The translations under genes were made by a program, and so were the position numbers. Of a DNA stretch of 64,000 bases, positions 1-11,694 are shown piece by piece (position 1 is the first letter of the stretch; the number at the start of each line of letters is the position of its first letter). The DNA is from Henricia sp. BOLD:AAB3569 (lineage: Eukaryota > Echinodermata > Asteroidea > Spinulosida > Echinasteridae), in NCBI GenBank assembly GCA_037783545.1, contig JBBELK010001650.1, forward strand, positions 177,637 to 241,636, given 5' to 3'. The notes under the pieces were generated by a model. That model did not search any database. It had not been told where the DNA came from and worked only from the letters and a program-made list of their open reading frames with translations.

Positions 1-960
1 ATGCAAATTTTGCCTGCTTAAACAGCTCTATGTCGCAAACTTGTTTTGCAAATTTGAACAGTTTCCCGTTTAAACCGACCCAGTTATTGGCGAATGTAGC
101 TAAAACTCGCTCCAGGCCCACTAATTGCTGGCACAAACAGACGTCGCTTTCGGCGAATACTGCGTCTCGATCGGTCGTTATTTTGGAACTGAAGGAATTT
201 CCAGACAAACTTCAAATTTTGCCTGCTTAAACAGCTCTATGTCTCAAACTTGTTTTGCAAATTTGAACAGTTTCCCGTTCAAACCGACCGAGTTAATGGC
301 GAATATAGCTCAAACTCAATCGCGGCACACTAATTGTTGGCACAAACAGACGTCGCTTTCGGCGAATACTGCGTCTCGAACGGTCGTTATTTTGGAACTG
401 AAGGAATTTCCAGACAAACTTCAAATTTTGCCTGCTTAAACAGCTCTATGTCGCAAACTTGTTTTGCAAATTTGAACAGTTTCCCGTTTAAACCGATCGA
501 GTTATTGGCGAATATAGCTAAAACTCGCTCCAGGCCCACTAATTGCTGGCACAAACAGACGTCACTTTCGGCGAATACTGCGTCTCGAACGGTCGTTATT
601 TTGGAACTGAATGAATTTCCAGACAAAATGCAAATTTTGCCTGCTTAAACAGCTCTATGTCGCAAACTTGTTTTGCAAATTTGAACAGTTTCCCTTTCAA
701 ACCGACCGAGTTATTGGCGAATGAAGCTAAAACTCAATCTCGGCACATTAATTGTTGGCACAAACAGACGTCGCTTTCGGCGAATACTGCGTCTCGAACG
801 GTCGTTATTTGGGAACTGAAGGAATTTCCAGACAAACTTCAAATTTTGCCTGCTTAAACAGCTCTATGTCGCAAACTTGTTTTGCAAATTTGAACAGTTT
901 CCCGTTTAAACCTACCGAGTTATTGGCGAATGTAGCTAAAACTCGCTCCCGGCACACTAA

Positions 961-3020
961 TTGCTGGCACAAACAGACGTCGCTTTCGGCGAATACTGCG
1001 TCTCGAACGGTCGTTATTTTCGAACTGAAGGAATTTCCAAACAAACTGCAAATTTTGCCTGCTTAAACAGCTCCATGTCGCAAACTTGTTTTGCAAATTT
1101 GAACAGTTTCCCGTTTAAACCGACCGAGTTATTGGCGAATGTAGCTAAAACTCGCTCCCGGCACACTAATTGCTGGCACAAACAGACGTCGCTTTCGGCG
1201 AATACTGCGTCTCGAACGGTCGTTATTTTGGAACTGAATGAATTTCCAGACAAACTTCAAATTTTGCCTGCTTAAACAGCACTATGTCGCAAACTTGTTT
1301 CGCAAATTTGAACAGTTTTCCGTTCAAACCGACCGAGTTATTGGCGAATGAAGCTAAAACTAAATCTCGGCACACTAATTGTTGGCACAAACAGACGTCG
1401 CTTTCGGCGAATACTGCGTCTCGAACGTTCGTTATTTTGGAACTGAAGGAATTTCCAGACAAACTTCAAATTTTGTCTGCTTAAACAGCTCTATGTCGCA
1501 AACTTGTTTTGCAAATTTGAACAGTTTCCCTTTCAAACCGACCGAGTTTTTGGCGAATGAAGCGAAAACTCAATCTCGGCACACTAATTGCTGGCACAAA
1601 CAGACGTCGCTTTCGGCGAATACTGCGTCTCGAACGGTCGTTATTTTCGAACTGAAGGAATTTCCAAACAAACTGCAAATTTTGCCTGCTTAAACAGCTC
1701 TATGTCGCAAACTTGTTTTGCAAATTTGAACAGTTTCCCGTTTAAACCGACCGAGTTATTGGCGAATGTAGCTAAAACTCACTCCCGGCACACTAATTGC
1801 TGGCACAAACAGACGTCGCTTTCGGCGAATACTGCGTCTCGAACGGTCGTTATTTTGGAACTGAATGAATTTCCAGACAAACTTCAAATTTTGCCTGCTT
1901 AAACAGCACTATGTCGCAAACTTGTTTCGCAAATTTGAACAGTTTTCCGTTCAAACCGACCGAGTTATTGGCGAATGAAGCTAAAACTAAATCTCGGCAC
2001 ACTAATTGTAGGCACAAACAGACGTCGCTTTCGGCGAATACTGCGTCTCGAACGTTCGTTATTTTGGAACTGAAGGAATTTCCAGACAAACTTCAAATTT
2101 TGTCTGCTTAAACAGCTCTATGTCGCAAACTTGTTTTGCAAATTTGAACAGTTTCCCTTTCAAACCGACCGAGTATTTGGCGAATGAAGCGAAAACTCAA
2201 TCTCGGCACACTAATTGCTGGCACAAACAGACGTCGCTTTCGGCGAATACTGCGTCTCGAACGGTCGTTATTTTCGAACTGAAGGAATTTCCAAACAAAC
2301 TGCAAATTTTGCCTGCTTTAACAGCTCTATGTCGCAAACTTGTTTTGCAAATTTGAACAGTTTCCCGTTTAAACCGACCGAGTTATTGGCGAATGTAGCT
2401 AAAACTCACTCCCGGCACACTAATTGCTGGCACAAACAGACGTCGCTTTCGGCGAATACTGCGTCTCGAACGGTCGTTATTTTGGAACTGAATGAATTTC
2501 CAGACAAACTTCAAATTTTGCCTGCTTAAACAGCACTATGTCGCAAACTTGTTTCGCAAATTTGAACAGTTTTCCGTTCAAACCGACCGAGTTATTGGCG
2601 AATGAAGCTAAAACTAAATCTCGGCACACTAATTGTAGGCACAAACAGACGTCGCTTTCGGCGAATACTGCGTCTCGAACGTTCGTTATTTTGGAACTGA
2701 AGGAATTTCCAGACAAACTTCAAATTTTGTCTGCTTAAACAGCTCTATGTCGCAAACTTGTTTTGCAAATTTGAACAGTTTCCCTTTCAAACCGACCGAG
2801 TATTTGGCGAATGAAGCGAAAACTCAATCTCGGCACACTAATTGCTGGCACAAACAGACGTCGCTTTCGGCGAATACTGCGTCTCGAACGGTCGTTATTT
2901 TCGAACTGAAGGAATTTCCAAACAAACTGCAAATTTTGCCTGCTTTAACAGCTCTATGTCGCAAACTTGTTTTGCAAATTTGAACAGTTTCCCGTTTAAA
3001 CCGACCGAGTTATTGGCGAA
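961..3020. repeat. 627-bp higher-order repeat (3 x 209 bp), three copies plus a partial
   Basis: Units three apart match better than neighbours. Copies run at about 961-1587, 1588-2214 and 2215-2841, followed by a partial copy to about 3020. The second and third copies look almost identical and share private variants such as attgtaggcac (2006 and 2633) and gagtatttggcg (2171 and 2798). This pattern indicates recent amplification of a trimer by unequal exchange inside the 209-bp array. Confidence 0.85.
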
Positions 3021-3135
3021 TGTAGCTAAAACTCGCTCCCGGCACACTAATTGTTGGCACAAACAGACGTCGCTTTCGGCGAATACTGCGTCTCGAACGT
3101 TCGTTATTTTGGAACTGAAGGAATTTCCAGACAAA

Positions 3136-3762
3136 ATGCAAATTTTGCCTGCTTAAACAGCTCTATGTCGCAAACTTGTTTTGCAAATTTGAACAGTTTC
3201 CCGTTTAAACCGACCCAGTTATTGGCGAATGTAGCTAAAACTCGCTCCAGGCCCACTAATTGCTGGCACAAACAGACGTCGCTTTCGGCGAATACTGCGT
3301 CTCGATCGGTCGTTATTTTGGAACTGAAGGAATTTCCAGACAAACTTCAAATTTTGCCTGCTTAAACAGCTCTATGTCTCAAACTTGTTTTGCAAATTTG
3401 AACAGTTTCCCGTTCAAACCGACCGAGTTAATGGCGAATATAGCTCAAACTCAATCGCGGCACACTAATTGTTGGCACAAACAGACGTCGCTTTCGGCGA
3501 ATACTGCGTCTCGAACGGTCGTTATTTTGGAACTGAAGGAATTTCCAGACAAACTTCAAATTTTGCCTGCTTAAACAGCTCTATGTCGCAAACTTGTTTT
3601 GCAAATTTGAACAGTTTCCCGTTTAAACCGATCGAGTTATTGGCGAATATAGCTAAAACTCGCTCCAGGCCCACTAATTGCTGGCACAAACAGACGTCAC
3701 TTTCGGCGAATACTGCGTCTCGAACGGTCGTTATTTTGGAACTGAATGAATTTCCAGACAAA
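3136..3762. repeat. Duplicate of bases 1-627, 15 units away
   Basis: Bases 3136-3762 match bases 1-627 with no difference I could find. The offset is 3135 bp, exactly 15 x 209. Identity ends at 628/3763 (aaaatg versus aaactt). A following unit near 627-840 matches one near 3971-4185 at an offset of 16 units, so one extra unit lies between. The segment spans three complete units and shows a longer-range duplication layered over the 627-bp trimer. Confidence 0.85.
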
Positions 3763-4180
3763 CTTCAAATTTTGCCTGCTTAAACAGCTCTATATCGCAC
3801 ACTTGTTTTGCAAATTTGAACAGTTTCCCGTTTAAACCGATCGAGTTATTGGCGAATGTAGCTAAAACTCGCTCCCGGCACACTAATTGTTGGCACAAAC
3901 AGACGTCGCTTTCGGCGAATACTGCGTCTCGAACGGTCGTTATTTTGGAACTGAAGGAATTTCCAGACAAACTTCAAATTTTGTCTGCTTAAACAGCTCT
4001 ATGTCGCAAACTTGTTTTGCAAATTTGAACAGTTTCCCTTTCAAACCGACCGAGTTATTGGCGAATGAAGCTAAAACTCAATCTCGGCACATTAATTGTT
4101 GGCACAAACAGACGTCGCTTTCGGCGAATACTGCGTCTCGAACGGTCGTTATTTGGGAACTGAAGGAATTTCCAGACAAA

Positions 4181-4193
4181 CTTCAAATTTTGC
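4181..4193. other. Junction between the 209-bp and 295-bp satellites
   Basis: Left of this point the sequence is a normal 209-bp unit ending tttccagacaaa. Right of it the sequence is a normal 295-bp unit starting atgctccaaactctc. The 13 bases cttcaaattttgc belong to both consensus sequences, so the exact crossover cannot be placed more finely. There is no spacer, transposon or degraded sequence at the join. It lies within the most conserved stretch shared by the two families, as expected for homology-dependent exchange. Confidence 0.92.
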
Positions 4194-4689
4194 ATGCTCC
4201 AAACTCTCTATATTGCGCACTTGTCCTAAAAAATTGACAGACTTTCGCCGGGAAATGGCAGAGAAATTTCAAAGTTTATGGAAAACTGGGTTGGGGCTTC
4301 CTGACTGCTCACGCAAACCGTGGCTGTCTGTACACACCTCTTTGGTGTACTCCTGAGTCGTGCGCATGCTCAGTCCTTCGGACTGTCGTTGACGCACCCC
4401 AGTTTGGCTCGGCAATTTGGTCAAAGTGTGGTCCAAACGTCGGCAAATTTAGAGGTCGAAAAATGTTCCGACGAACTTCACATTTTGCATGCTCCAAACT
4501 CTCTATATTGCGCACTTGTCCTAAAAAATTGACAGACTTTCAACGGGAAATGGCAGAGAAATTTCAAAGTTTAGGGAAAACTGGGTTGGGGCTTCCTGAC
4601 TGCTCACGCAAACCGTGGCTGTCTGTACACACCTCTTTGGTGTACTCCTGAGTCGTGCGCATGCTCAGTCCTTCGGACTGTCGTTGACG

Positions 4690-4730
4690 CACCCCAGTTT
4701 GGCTCGGCAGTGTGGTCCAAACGTCGGCAA
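4690..4730. repeat. 295-bp unit with an 11-bp deletion (284 bp)
   Basis: Consensus ggctcggcaatttggtcaa followed by agtgtgg is shortened here to ggctcggcagtgtgg. The spacing to the next unit falls to 284 bp. It is the only unit of this type seen. Confidence 0.9.
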
Positions 4731-5203
4731 ATTTGGAGGTCGAAAAATGTTCCGACGAACTTCAAATTTTGCATGCTCCAAACTCTCTATATTGCGCACT
4801 TGTCCTAAAAAATTGACAGACTTTCGCCGGGAAATGGCAGAGAAATTTCAAAGTTTATGGAAAACTGGGTTGGGGCTTCCTGACTGCTCACGCAAACCGT
4901 GGCTGTCTGTACACACCTCTTTGGTGTACTCCTGAGTCGTGCGCATGCTCAGTCCTTCGGACTGTCGTTGACGCACCCCAGTTTGGCTCGGCAATTTGGT
5001 CAAAGTGTGGTCCAAACGTCGGCAAATTTGGAGGTCGAAAAATTTTCCGACGAACTTCAAATTTTGCATGCTCCAAACTCTCTATATTGCGCACTTGTCC
5101 TAAAAAATTGACAGACTTTCGCCGGGAAATGGCAGAGAAATTTCAAAGTTTATGGAAAACTGGGTTGGGGCTTCCTGACTGCTCACGCAAACCGTGGCTG
5201 TCT

Positions 5204-5287
5204 GTACACACCTCTTTGGTGTACTCCTGAGTCGTGCGCATGCTCAGTCCTTCGGACTGTCGTTGACGCACCCCAGTTTGACTCGGC
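5204..5287. other. Hairpin-rich block of the 295-bp unit, absent from the 209-bp unit (representative copy)
   Basis: When the two satellites are aligned, this segment of about 84-86 bp has no partner in the 209-bp unit, and 295 minus 209 is 86. It holds a 6-bp inverted repeat gtacac/gtgtac (5204-5209 and 5219-5224), a tight hairpin cagtcc-ttc-ggactg (5245-5259), and tgcgcatgctca (5235-5246), which is one mismatch from the palindromic NRF1-type motif tgcgcatgcgca. Its right edge, caccccagtttgg, is where all three insertions in this window begin. One example is annotated; the same block recurs in every 295-bp unit. A promoter or mobile-element origin is only inferred. Confidence 0.7.
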
Positions 5288-5488
5288 AATTTGGTCAAAG
5301 TGTGGTCCAAACGTCGGCAAATTTGGAGGTCGAAAAATGTTCCGACGAACTTCAAATTTTGCATGCTCCAAACTCTCTATATTGCGCACTTGTCCTAAAA
5401 AATTGACATACTTTCTCCGGGAAATGGCAGAGAAATTTCAAAGTTTAGGGAAAACTGGGTTGGGGCTTCCTGACTGCTCACGCAAACC

Positions 5489-8154
5489 GTGGCTGTCTGT
5501 ACACACCTCTTTGGTGTACTCCTGAGTCGTGCGCATGCTCAGTCCTTCGGACTGTCGTTGACGCACCCCAGTTTGGCTCGGCAATTTGGTCAAAGTGTGG
5601 TCCAAACGTCGGCAAATTTGGAGGTCGAAAAATGTTCCGACGAACTTCAAATTTTGCATGCTCCAAACTCTCTATATTGCGCACTTGTCCTAAAAAATTG
5701 ACAGACTTTCGCCGGGAAATGGCAGAGAAATTTCAAAGTTTAGGGAAAACTGGGTTGGGGCTTCCTGACTGCTCACGCAAACCGTGGCTGTCTGTACACA
5801 CCTCTTTGGTGTACTCCTGAGTCGTGCGCATGCTCAGTCCTTCGGACTGTCGTTGACGCACCCCAGTTTGGCTCGGCAATTTGGTCAAAGTGTGGTCCAA
5901 ACGTCGGCAAATTTGGAGGTCGAAAAATGTTCCGACGAACTTCAAATTGTGCATGCTCCAAACTCTCTATATTGCGCACTTGTCCTAAAAAATTGACAGA
6001 CTTTCGCCGGGAAATGGCAGAGAAATTTCAAAGTTTAGGGAAAACTGGGTTGGGGCTTCCTGACTGCTCACGCAAACCGTGGCTGTCTGTACACACCTCT
6101 TTGGTGTACTCCTGAGTCGTGCGCATGCTCAGTCCTTCGGACTGTCGTTGACGCACCCCAGTTTGGCTCGGCAATTTGGTCAAAGTGTGGTCCAAACGTC
6201 GCCAAATTTGGAGGTCGAAAAATGTTCCGACGAACTTCAAATTTTGCATGCTCCAAACTCTCTATATTGCGCACTTGTCCTAAAAAATTGACAGACTTTC
6301 GCCAGGAAATGGCAGAGAAATTTCAAAGTTTAGAGAAAACTGGGTTGGGGCTTCCTGACTGCTCACGCAAACCGTGGCTGTCTGTACACACCTCTTTGGT
6401 GTATTCCTGAGTCGTGCGCATGCTCAGTCCTTCGGACTGTCGTTGACCCACCCCAGTTTGGCTCGGCAATTTGGTCAAAGTGTGGTCCAAACGTCGGCAA
6501 ATTTGGAGGTCGAAAAATGTTCCGACGAACTTCAAATTTTGCATGCTCCAAACTCTCTATATTGCGCACTTGTCCTAAAAAATTGACAGACTTTCGCCGG
6601 GAAATGGCAGAGAAATGGCAGAGAAATTTCAAAGTTTAGGGAAAACTGGGTTGGGGCTTCCTGACTGCTCACGCAAACCGTGGCTGTCTGTACACACCTC
6701 TTTGGTGTACTCCTGAGTCGTGCGCATGCTCAGTCATTCGGACTGTCGTTGACGCACCCCAGTTTGGCTCGGCAATTTGGTCAAAGTGTGGTCCAAACGT
6801 CGGCAAATTTGGAGGTCGAAAAATGTTCCGACGAACTTCAAATTTTGCATGCTCCAAACTCTCTATATTGCGCACTTGTCCTAACAAATTGACAGACTTT
6901 CAACGGGAAATGGCAGAGAAATTTCAAAGTTTAGGGAAAACTGGGTTGGGGCTTCCTGACTGCTCACGCAAACCGTGGCTGTCTGTACACACCTCTTTGG
7001 TGTACTCCTGAGTCGTGCGCATGCTCAGTCCTTCGGACTGTCGTTGACGCACCCCAGTTTGGTTCGGCAATTTGGTCAAAGTGTGGTCCAAACGTCGGCA
7101 AATTTGGAGGTCGAAAAATGTTCCGACGAACTTCAAATTTTGCATGCTCCAAACTCTCTATATTGCGCACTTGTCCTAAAAAATTGACAGACTTTCGCCG
7201 GGAAATGGCAGAGAAATTTCAAAGTTTAGGGAAAACTGGGTTGGGGCTTCCTGACTGCTCACGCAAACCGTGGCTGTCTGTACACACCTCTTTGGTGTAC
7301 TCCTGAGTCGTGCGCATGCTCAGTCCTTCGGACTGTCGTTGACGCACCCCAGTTTGGCTCGGCAATTTGGTCAAAGTGTGGTCCAAACGTCGGCAAATTT
7401 GGAGGTCGAAAAATGTTCCGACGAACTTCAAATTGTGCATGCTCCAAACTCTCTATATTGCGCACTTGTCCTAAAAAATTGACAGACTTTCGCCGGGAAA
7501 TGGCAGAGAAATTTCAAAGTTTAGGGAAAACTGGGTTGGGGTTTCCTGACTGCTCACGCAAACCGTGGCTGTCTGTACACACCTCTTTGGTGTACTCCTG
7601 AGTCGTGCGCATGCTCAGTCCTTCGGACTGTCGTTGACGCACCCCAGTTTGGCTCGGCAATTTGGTCAAAGTGTGGTCCAAACGTCGCCAAATTTGGAGG
7701 TCGAAAAATGTTCCGACGAACTTCAAATTTTGCATGCTCCAAACTCTCTATATTGCGCACTTGTCCTAAAAAATTGACAGACTTTCGCCGGGTAATGGCA
7801 GAGAAATTTCAAAGTTTAGAGAAAACTGGGTTGGGGCTTCCTGACTGCTCACGCAAACCGTGGCTGTCTGTACACACCTCTTTGGTGTATTCCTGAGTCG
7901 TGCGCATGCTCAGTCCTTCGGACTGTCGTTGACCCACCCCAGTTTGGCTCGGCAATTTGGTCAAAGTGTGGTCCAAACGTCGGCAAATTTGGAGGTCGAA
8001 AAATGTTCCGACGAACTTCAAATTTTGCATGCTCCAAACTCTCTATATTGCGCACTTGTCCTAAAAAATTGACAGACTTTCGCCGGGAAATGGCAGAGAA
8101 ATTTCAAAGTTTATGGAAAACTGGGTTGGGGCTTCCTGACTGCTCACGCAAACC
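5489..8154. repeat. Five-unit duplication in the 295-bp array
   Basis: Units from 5489 match units from 6975 in order. The attgtgc variant recurs at 5947/7433, gtcgccaaat at 6198/7684, and gtgtattcc with gttgaccc at 6401-6450/7887-7936. The offset is 1486 bp, which is 5 x 295 plus the 11-bp duplication at 6601-6622. The match shows local amplification of a block of units. Confidence 0.75.
6601..6622. repeat. 11-bp tandem duplication inside one 295-bp unit
   Basis: The segment gaaatggcaga occurs twice in a row (6601-6611 and 6612-6622), giving a 306-bp unit. It is absent from the otherwise matching copy five units later, so it arose after that block was duplicated. Confidence 0.9.
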
Positions 8155-10219
8155 GTGGCTGTCTGTACACACCTCTTTGGTGTACTCCTGAGTCGTGCGC
8201 ATGCTCAGTCCTTCGGACTGTCGTTGACGCACCCCAGTTTGGCTCGGCAATTTGGTCAAAGTGTGGTCCAAACGTCGGCAAATTTGGAGGTCGAAAAATG
8301 TTCCGACGAACTTCAAATTTTGCATGCTCCAAACTCTCTATATTGCGCACTTGTCCTAAAAAATTGACAGACTTTCGCCGGGAAATGGCAGAGAAATTTC
8401 AAAGTTTAGGGAAAACTGGGTTGGGGCTTCCTGACTGCTCACGCAAACCGTGGCTGTCTGTACACACCTCTTTGGTGTATTCCTGAGTCGTGCGCATGCT
8501 CAGTCCTTCGGACTGTCGTTGACCCACCCCAGTTTGGCTCGGCAATTTGGTCAAAGTGTGGTCCAAACGTCGCCAAATTTGGAGGTCGAAAAATGTTCCG
8601 ACGAACTTCAAATTTTGCATGCTCCAAACTCTCTATATTGCGCACTTGTCCTAAAAAATTGACAGACTTTCGCCGGGAAATGGCAGAGAAATTTCAAAGT
8701 TTAGAGAAAACTGGGTTGGGGCTTCCTGACTGCTCACGCAAACCGTGGCTGTCTGTACACACCTCTTTGGAGTATTCCTGAGTCGTGCGCATGCTCAGTC
8801 CTTCGGACTGTCGTTGACCCACCCCAGTTTGGCTCGGCAATTTGGTCAAAGTGTGGTCCAAACGTCGGCAAATTTGGAGGTCGAAAAATGTTCCGACGAA
8901 CTTCAAATTTTGCATGCTCCAAACTCTCTATATTGCGCACTTGTCCTAAAAAATTGACAGACTTTCGCCGGGAAATGGCAGAGAAATTTCAAAGTTTAGG
9001 GAAAACTGGGTTGGGGCTTCCTGACTGCTCACGCAAACCGTGGCTGTCTGTACACACCTCTTTGGTGTACTCCTGAGTCGTGCGCATGCTCAGTCCTTCG
9101 GACTGTCGTTGACGCACCCCAGTTTGGCTCGGCAATTTGGTCAAAGTGTGGTCCAAACGTCGGCAAATTTGGAGGTCGAACAATTTTCCGACGAACTTCA
9201 AATTTTGCATGCTCCAAACTCTCTATATTGCGCACTTGTCCTAAAAAATTGACAGACTTTCGCCGGGAAATGGCAGAGAAATTTCAAAGTTTAAGGAAAA
9301 CTGGGTTGGGGCTTCCTGACTGCTCACGCAAACCGTGGCTGTCTGTACACACCTCTTTGGTGTACTCCTGAGTCGTGCGCATGCTCAGTCCTTCGGACTG
9401 TCGTTGACGCACCCCAGTTTGGCTCGGCAATTTGGTCAAAGTGTGGTCCAAACGTCGGCAAATTTGGAGGTCGAAAAATGTTCCGACGAACTTCAAATTT
9501 TGCATGCTCCAAACTCTCTATATTGCGCACTTGTCCTAAAAAATTGACAGACTTTCGCCGGGAAATGGCAGAGAAATTTCAAAGTTTAGGGAAAACTGGG
9601 TTGGGGCTTCCTGACTGCTCACGCAAACCGTGGCTGTCTGTACACACCTCTTTGGTGTATTCCTGAGTCGTGCGCATGCTCAGTCCTTCGGACTGTCGTT
9701 GACCCACCCCAGTTTGGCTCGGCAATTTGGTCAAAGTGTGGTCCAAACGTCGCCAAATTTGGAGGTCGAAAAATGTTCCGACGAACTTCAAATTTTGCAT
9801 GCTCCAAACTCTCTATATTGCGCACTTGTCCTAAAAAATTGACAGACTTTCGCCGGGAAATGGCAGAGAAATTTCAAAGTTTAGAGAAAACTGGGTTGGG
9901 GCTTCCTGACTGCTCACGCAAACCGTGGCTGTCTGTACACACCTCTTTGGAGTATTCCTGAGTCGTGCGCATGCTCAGTCCTTCGGACTGTCGTTGACCC
10001 ACCCCAGTTTGGCTCGGCAATTTGGTCAAAGTGTGGTCCAAACGTCGGCAAATTTGGAGGTCGAAAAATGTTCCGACGAACTTCAAATTTTGCATGCTCC
10101 AAACTCTCTATATTGCGCACTTGTCCTAAAAAATTGACAGACTTTCGCCGGGAAATGGCAGAGAAATTTCAAAGTTTAGGGAAAACTGGGTTGGGGCTTC
10201 CTGACTGCTCACGCAAACC
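8155..10219. repeat. Four-unit (1180-bp) tandem duplication
   Basis: Units starting near 8155, 8450 and 8745 match those near 9335, 9630 and 9925. They share gtcgccaaat and the rare ggagtattcc. The fourth unit differs between copies (near 9040 versus 10220). The offset is exactly 4 x 295. Confidence 0.75.
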
Positions 10220-11694
10220 GTGGCTGTCTGTACACACCTCTTTGGTGTACTCCTGAGTCGTGCGCATGCTCAGTCCTTCGGACTGTCGTTGACGCACCCC
10301 AGTTTGGCTCGGAAATTTGGTCAAAGTGTGGTCCAAACGTCGGCAAATTTGGAGGTCGAAAAATGTTCCGACGAACTTCAAATTTTGCATGCTCCAAACT
10401 CTCTATATTGCGCACTTGTCCTAAAAAATTGACAGACTTTCGCCGGGAAATGGCAGAGAAATTTCAAAGTTTAGGGAAAACTGGGTTGGGGCTTCCTGAC
10501 TGCTCACGCAAACCGTGGCTGTCTGTACACACCTCTTTGGTGTACTCCTGAGTCGTGCGCATGCTCAGTCCTTCGGACTGTCGTTGACGCACCCCAGTTT
10601 GGCTCGGCAATTTGGTCAAAGTGTGGTCCAAACGTCGGCAAATTTGGAGGTCGAAAAATGTTCCGACGAACTTCAAATTTTGCATGCTCCAAACTCTCTA
10701 TATTGCGCACTTGTCCTAAAAAATTGACAGACTTTCGCCGGGAAATGGCAGAGAAATTTCAAAGTTTATGGAAAACTGGGTTGGGGCTTCCTGACTGCTC
10801 ACGCAAACCGTGGCTGTCTGTACACACCTCTTTGGTGTACTCCTGAGTCGTGCGCATGCTCAGTCCTTCGGACTGTCGTTGACGCACCCCAGTTTGGCTC
10901 GGCAATTTGGTCAAAGTGTGGTCCAAACGTCGGCAAATTTGGAGGTCGAAAAATTTTCCGACGAACTTCAAATTTTGCATGCTCCAAACTCTCTATATTG
11001 CGCACTTGTCCTAAAAAATTGACAGACTTTCGCCGGGAAATGGCAGAGAAATTTCAAAGTTTATGGAAAACTGGGTTGGGGCTTCCTGACTGCTCACGCA
11101 AACCGTGGCTGTCTGTACACACCTCTTTGGTGTACTCCTGAGTCGTGCGCATGCTCAGTCATTCGGACTGTCGTTGACGCACCCCAGTTTGGCTCGGCAA
11201 TTTGGTCAAAGTGTGGTCCAAACGTCGGCAAATTTGGAGGTCGAAAAATGTTCCGACGAACTTCAAATTTTGCATGCTCCAAACTCTCTATATTGCGCAC
11301 TTGTCCTAAAAAATTGACAGACTTTCAACGGGAAATGGCAGAGAAATTTCAAAGTTTAGGGAAAACTGGGTTGGGGCTTCCTGACTGCTCACGCAAACCG
11401 TGGCTGTCTGTACACACCTCTTTGGTGTACTCCTGAGTCGTGCGCATGCTCAGTCCTTCGGACTGTCGTTGACGCACCCCAGTTTGGCTCGGCAATTTGG
11501 TCAAAGTGTGGTCCAAACGTGGGCAAATTTGGAGGTCGAAAAATGTTCCGACGAACTTCAAATTTTGCATGCTCCAAACTCTCTATATTGCGCACTTGTC
11601 CTAAAAAATTGACAGACTTTCGCCGGGAAATGGCAGAGAAATTTCAAAGTTTAGGGAAAACTGGGTTGGGGCTTCCTGACTGCTCACGCAAACC

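Larger units (their letters stand above)
1..4193. repeat. 209-bp satellite array, about 20 tandem units
   Basis: Head-to-tail units recur every 209 bp from the first base to the switch at 4181-4193 (4190/209 = 20.0). Landmarks in every unit are cttcaaattttgcctgct, acagtttcccgtttaaac, gttattggcgaat, cacaaacagacgtcgc and ttcggcgaatactgcgtc. Units differ by a few percent at recurring positions, for example gctccaggccc versus gctcccggcac and ggaactgaagg versus ggaactgaatg. The period is not a multiple of three, so open frames of 66-104 codons shift frame from unit to unit and are not genes. The array is already running at base 1, so its left end lies outside the window. Function is unknown; satellites of this size are typical of centromeric or other heterochromatin, which is inference here. 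Confidence 0.97.

Noticed and set aside
1-4193. CENP-B box in the satellite
   Set aside because: The best match in the 209-bp unit (ttcggcgaatactgc) fits only part of the core (TTCG, A, C) and lacks CGGG. The 295-bp unit has ttcgccggg with the wrong spacing.
30-4237. Recurring 66-104 codon open frames in the 209-bp array on both strands
   Set aside because: They repeat once per satellite unit, overlap on both strands and change frame because 209 is not divisible by three. No start context or protein family was recognised.
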